DNA of 64,000 nt from an uncultured Myxococcales bacterium (GTDB lineage: Bacteria > Myxococcota > Myxococcia > Myxococcales > Myxococcaceae): assembly GCA_937980205.1 (NCBI GenBank), contig CALJKW010000079.1, positions 261,764 through 325,763 on the forward strand. Reading direction: 5' to 3'. Positions within the stretch are counted from its first letter, which is position 1; every line of letters starts with the position of its first letter. The notes below the pieces were generated by a model. The model was given only the letters and a program-made list of their open reading frames with translations, did not search any database and was not told the origin of the DNA. Below are positions 61,465 to 64,000 of this stretch, one piece after another. A program made the position numbers and the translations under genes.

Positions 61465-63815
61465 TCACCCTTCGGCGCCAGCTCGAGGTACTTCTTCACG
61501 AGCTCCTTCTGACGCTCGTTGGTCTTCGGATCGCCGTTCTTCTTCAGGAACCGCCAGAAGTGGCAGATGGCGTTGACGTTCTCGGAGTCGGCGTTGAGGG
61601 CCTTCTCCCAGTTTGCGTTCGCAGAGCCCTTGTCGTTCTTCGACTCGCTGTAGACCGTCGCGAGCTCGTCGTAGATGTTCGCCGACACGCTCGGGTTCGC
61701 GAAGCTCTGCGCCGCGGCGAGGTTCAGGTTCTCGATCGCCTTGTCGACGTTCTTCTTCTCGTCCCGGAAGATCTTCCCGAGCATGTAGAAGCCTTCGGGG
61801 TTGCGGATGCGCGAGGAAGGATCGCGCGCCTGCTTCGTCGCCTTCTCGAGGATCTCGACGGCGTCGTCGATGCGCTTGGCCTTGTAGAGCACCGAGCCGA
61901 GCATCGTGAGCAGCTTCACGTTGTCGGGGAACGCGGTGAGGTCCTGGCGGAGCTGCTTCTCGACTTCCTTGTCTCCGCCCTCCTTCGCCATCAGCACCTT
62001 GCCGAGCTCGATGCGGTAGTGCACGCGCGTGCCGCTCATCGCGATCGCCTTGCGGATCTCGGCTGCCGCGTCGTCGAGGCGGCCCTCGAAGAAGAGGCGC
62101 TTGCCCTTCACCAGGAACAGCTCGGGGTTGCTCTTGTCGAGGGCGAAGCCCGCGTTCTCGGCGGCGAGCGCGGCCGCGCGGTTCTTGTCCTTGTCCATGC
62201 CGACGTCGGTGCCGTCTTTGAGCTTCTTCTTGAAGTCTTCGTCGACGTAGAGCGGCAGATCGTTCGACACGCGCGAGATGAGCAGCGAGCGGACGACGTT
62301 CGCGAGCGCGAGCTGGCGCGGCGACGGAGGCGGCTGCGACTCGATGACCTCTTTGAGCGCCTTCGCCTGGCTGATGTAGCCGCCCGACGGATCCGGCTGG
62401 TCGAGCACGAGCATCGCCGTGCCGAGGATGGAGTCGACGTGGTTCCGCTCGAAGCGCTTCGCGGTGTCGAAGTTCTGCAGCGCGTCGCGATCGAGGCCGC
62501 GGCGGCGGTTCAGGTTGCCGAGCGCCGCGTAGACGCGCGCGTCGTCCTGGTTGATCTGCTGGGCCTTCTCGATGGCCTCGCGCGCTCCGTCGAGGTCACC
62601 GTCGTTCATCATGATGATGCCCTGCGTGAGGTACAGCTGCGCCGAGCGGCCGCCGGTCTCTTCGATGCGCTTCTTCAGCTTCTCGAGCGCCTCTTTGCTG
62701 TTGCCCGCGTAGAACGGGATGAGGCCTTCCGCGGCGTAGAGCCACACCGACTTGTCGCCGGTCTTGAGGCCCGCCTCGAGGTGCTCTTCGGCGGCCTTGC
62801 GATCTTCGTCGCCGCCGCCGTGCTCGCCCCAGCGAATCGCGTGCGCGTAGGCGAGCATGCCGTGCGCGGCGACGGAGTCGGAGCGGTGCTCGAGCGCGTT
62901 GTCCGCGGCGTCGATCGCCTTCTTGTACGAGTCGTAGCTGTCGTGCTTGAGCTCGGCTGCGGCGACCTTGAGCTCCTTCGCAGCCGCCGCCTTCTTCTTG
63001 CCGACGTACTGGCCCCACGCGAGGTAGCCGCCGCCGCCTGCGATCGCGATGATCAGGATCGCGATCGTCATCGTGGCGGAGCCGCCCTTCCCCTTGCCGC
63101 TGCGGCGCGCCGGCAGCTCGGAGATCTCGCTGATGCTCGACTGGCTCTCTTCCGGCGGAACGTACGCCGGCCGACGCTGCGTCGGCGGCTTGCGCGGTGC
63201 GGGAGCCTGCGCCTGTGCCGCGGGCTGCCCCTGAATCTGAGGAGCGGGCGTCTGCAGCGTTCCCGGCGGAACCGTCGGAGGACGGTGCGCCTGCGTCTGG
63301 CCCGTGCCGGCGCCGTTCGCGCGACCGTTCGTCGGAGCCTGCTGCGCCGCAGCCGGAGGCGGAGGAGGCGGCGGCGGCGCCTCTTTCGCCGGCAGCGGCA
63401 CGTTGTGCTGCTTGATCAGCTCGAGCGTGTCGGGATCGTTCGGATCGAGCTCGTACGCCTTGAGGAGGTTGTTCTTCCCGGGGTCGGCCTCGCCCGTCTT
63501 GATCTGCAGCGAGCCCATCAGCCGCAGCGCGCCCTTGTCGGACGGAGAGACCTGCAGCGCGCCGGTCAGCTCTTCGAGCGCCTTCTTCTCTTTGCCCTGA
63601 TCCGCGTAGACGCGCGCGAGCAGCACGCGCGGGTCGGCGAGGTTCGGGTGAGCCTTCACGCCCTTCTTGCAGACGACCATCGCTTCCATGAAGCGGCCCA
63701 TGCCGAGATAGGCCTCGGCCAGCGGGCGGTACGCCTCGGAAGAGGGGTCGGTCGCGAACGCGTGCTCCAGCTTCGCGAGCTCGGCCGGGCTCAACGTCTT
63801 TTGGGGTCCAGGCAT
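61443..63815 (-). CDS. Membrane-anchored TPR-repeat protein
   Basis: 790 residues. Residues 1-125 are TPR helix pairs (AYRPLAEAYLGMGRFMEAMVVCKKGV, ALEELTGALQVSPSDKGAL). A Pro/Gln/Ala-rich linker (about 135-225) with charged Ser repeats follows, and one transmembrane helix is at about 247-262 (TIAILIIAIAGGGGYLAW). The remaining 520 residues are again TPR-like (AREAIEKAQQINQDDARVYAALGNLNRRRG, AVEILEKATKQARD). This is a scaffold with repeats on both sides of the membrane. It overlaps the downstream cupredoxin gene. Confidence 0.9.
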   Translation of the reverse strand: MPGPQKTLSPAELAKLEHAFATDPSSEAYRPLAEAYLGMGRFMEAMVVCKKGVKAHPNLADPRVLLARVYADQGKEKKALEELTGALQVSPSDKGALRLMGSLQIKTGEADPGKNNLLKAYELDPNDPDTLELIKQHNVPLPAKEAPPPPPPPPAAAQQAPTNGRANGAGTGQTQAHRPPTVPPGTLQTPAPQIQGQPAAQAQAPAPRKPPTQRRPAYVPPEESQSSISEISELPARRSGKGKGGSATMTIAILIIAIAGGGGYLAWGQYVGKKKAAAAKELKVAAAELKHDSYDSYKKAIDAADNALEHRSDSVAAHGMLAYAHAIRWGEHGGGDEDRKAAEEHLEAGLKTGDKSVWLYAAEGLIPFYAGNSKEALEKLKKRIEETGGRSAQLYLTQGIIMMNDGDLDGAREAIEKAQQINQDDARVYAALGNLNRRRGLDRDALQNFDTAKRFERNHVDSILGTAMLVLDQPDPSGGYISQAKALKEVIESQPPPSPRQLALANVVRSLLISRVSNDLPLYVDEDFKKKLKDGTDVGMDKDKNRAAALAAENAGFALDKSNPELFLVKGKRLFFEGRLDDAAAEIRKAIAMSGTRVHYRIELGKVLMAKEGGDKEVEKQLRQDLTAFPDNVKLLTMLGSVLYKAKRIDDAVEILEKATKQARDPSSRIRNPEGFYMLGKIFRDEKKNVDKAIENLNLAAAQSFANPSVSANIYDELATVYSESKNDKGSANANWEKALNADSENVNAICHFWRFLKKNGDPKTNERQKELVKKYLELAPKGECAGEMR

Positions 63816-63867
63816 CGGGAAAGACGAGATTCTATGGCACCGATAACTCTAGTCGGTCAATTGACAT

Positions 63868-63896
63868 TTGACACATGGAGACGCGCTCAAGTATTT
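63868..63896 (+). promoter_or_regulatory. Possible promoter of tRNA-Ala
   Basis: TTGACA occurs twice in a row (63861-63866 and 63868-63873). GTATTT at 63891-63896, 17 bases from the second, is a weak -10, about 30 bases before the tRNA. Confidence 0.35.
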
Positions 63897-63926
63897 GCCC
63901 GCGCGCAAGAAGTCGCGGCGGTGTGC

Positions 63927-63999
<73 letters not shown>

Positions 64000-64000
64000 C

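Overview
The window is very GC-rich and densely coded on both strands. It looks like a chromosomal segment of a myxobacterium or close relative (Myxococcota). The evidence is a C-terminal MYXO-CTERM-like tail on a secreted peptidase, two eukaryotic-type Ser/Thr kinases with a cytoplasmic kinase, one membrane span and a Pro-rich tail, two FHA-domain sigma54 activators, many small lipoproteins, and TPR and beta-propeller proteins. No transposase, integrase, phage gene or CRISPR array is visible, so this reads as core or slowly varying chromosome. I see no gene-free stretch longer than about 300 bases; the longest are 10558-10817 and 48733-49003.

Layout. 1-8.4 kb: a partial metzincin protease, an amidohydrolase, a small secreted protein, a membrane winged-helix protein, an ASH-like lipoprotein, gpsA and an outer-membrane-like protein. 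8.5-13.8 kb: a beta-propeller/di-haem lipoprotein, a histidine kinase-response regulator pair and an FHA protein. 13.9-16.0 kb: a three-gene coupled unit for a copper (PHM-fold) lipoprotein, a second lipoprotein and a CX4CH cytochrome-like lipoprotein. 16.1-18.9 kb: a Cpx-like envelope-stress operon (Spy/CpxP-like protein, Pro-rich secreted protein, regulator, kinase). 19.0-24.1 kb: a polysaccharide locus with an initiating sugar transferase, a short OPX lipoprotein, a beta-barrel, a single-domain response regulator and a degenerate BY-kinase-like protein, and divergently a WecG/TagA transferase. 24.2-27.8 kb: a phytochelatin-synthase-like protein, dtd, msrP and a VanY-type peptidase.

27.9-40.9 kb is a signalling block. 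Two operons of the same design (Ser/Thr kinase, single-span protein, lipoprotein) converge on each other, separated by a CBS-pair protein. They are followed by two FHA-sigma54 activators around a small methyltransferase and by a TonB-C-like lipoprotein. 40.9-50.5 kb holds a large TPR protein, a GT2-Rossmann fusion, a GNAT, an RluA-type pseudouridine synthase, a protein resembling a zinc peptidase that has lost its HExxH residues, a REP-like hairpin, two smaller genes and a DUF2058 protein.

50.5-57.9 kb is the most unusual part. A PqqD-like protein, a 1768-residue lipoprotein (Ig-like and FN3-like modules plus an FG-GAP propeller), an S24/S26-peptidase-GNAT fusion and an HPr-kinase-like protein lie in one direction, in DNA that looks less GC-rich than its surroundings. 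The combination of a PqqD-type recognition protein and an HprK-type kinase recalls RiPP tailoring, but no RiPP cyclase or certain precursor is present. The right end holds divergent haem A genes (ctaB, ctaA), a homocysteine S-methyltransferase, a cupredoxin, a membrane TPR protein and a tRNA-Ala(CGC).

All functional calls are by reading motifs; no database search was run.
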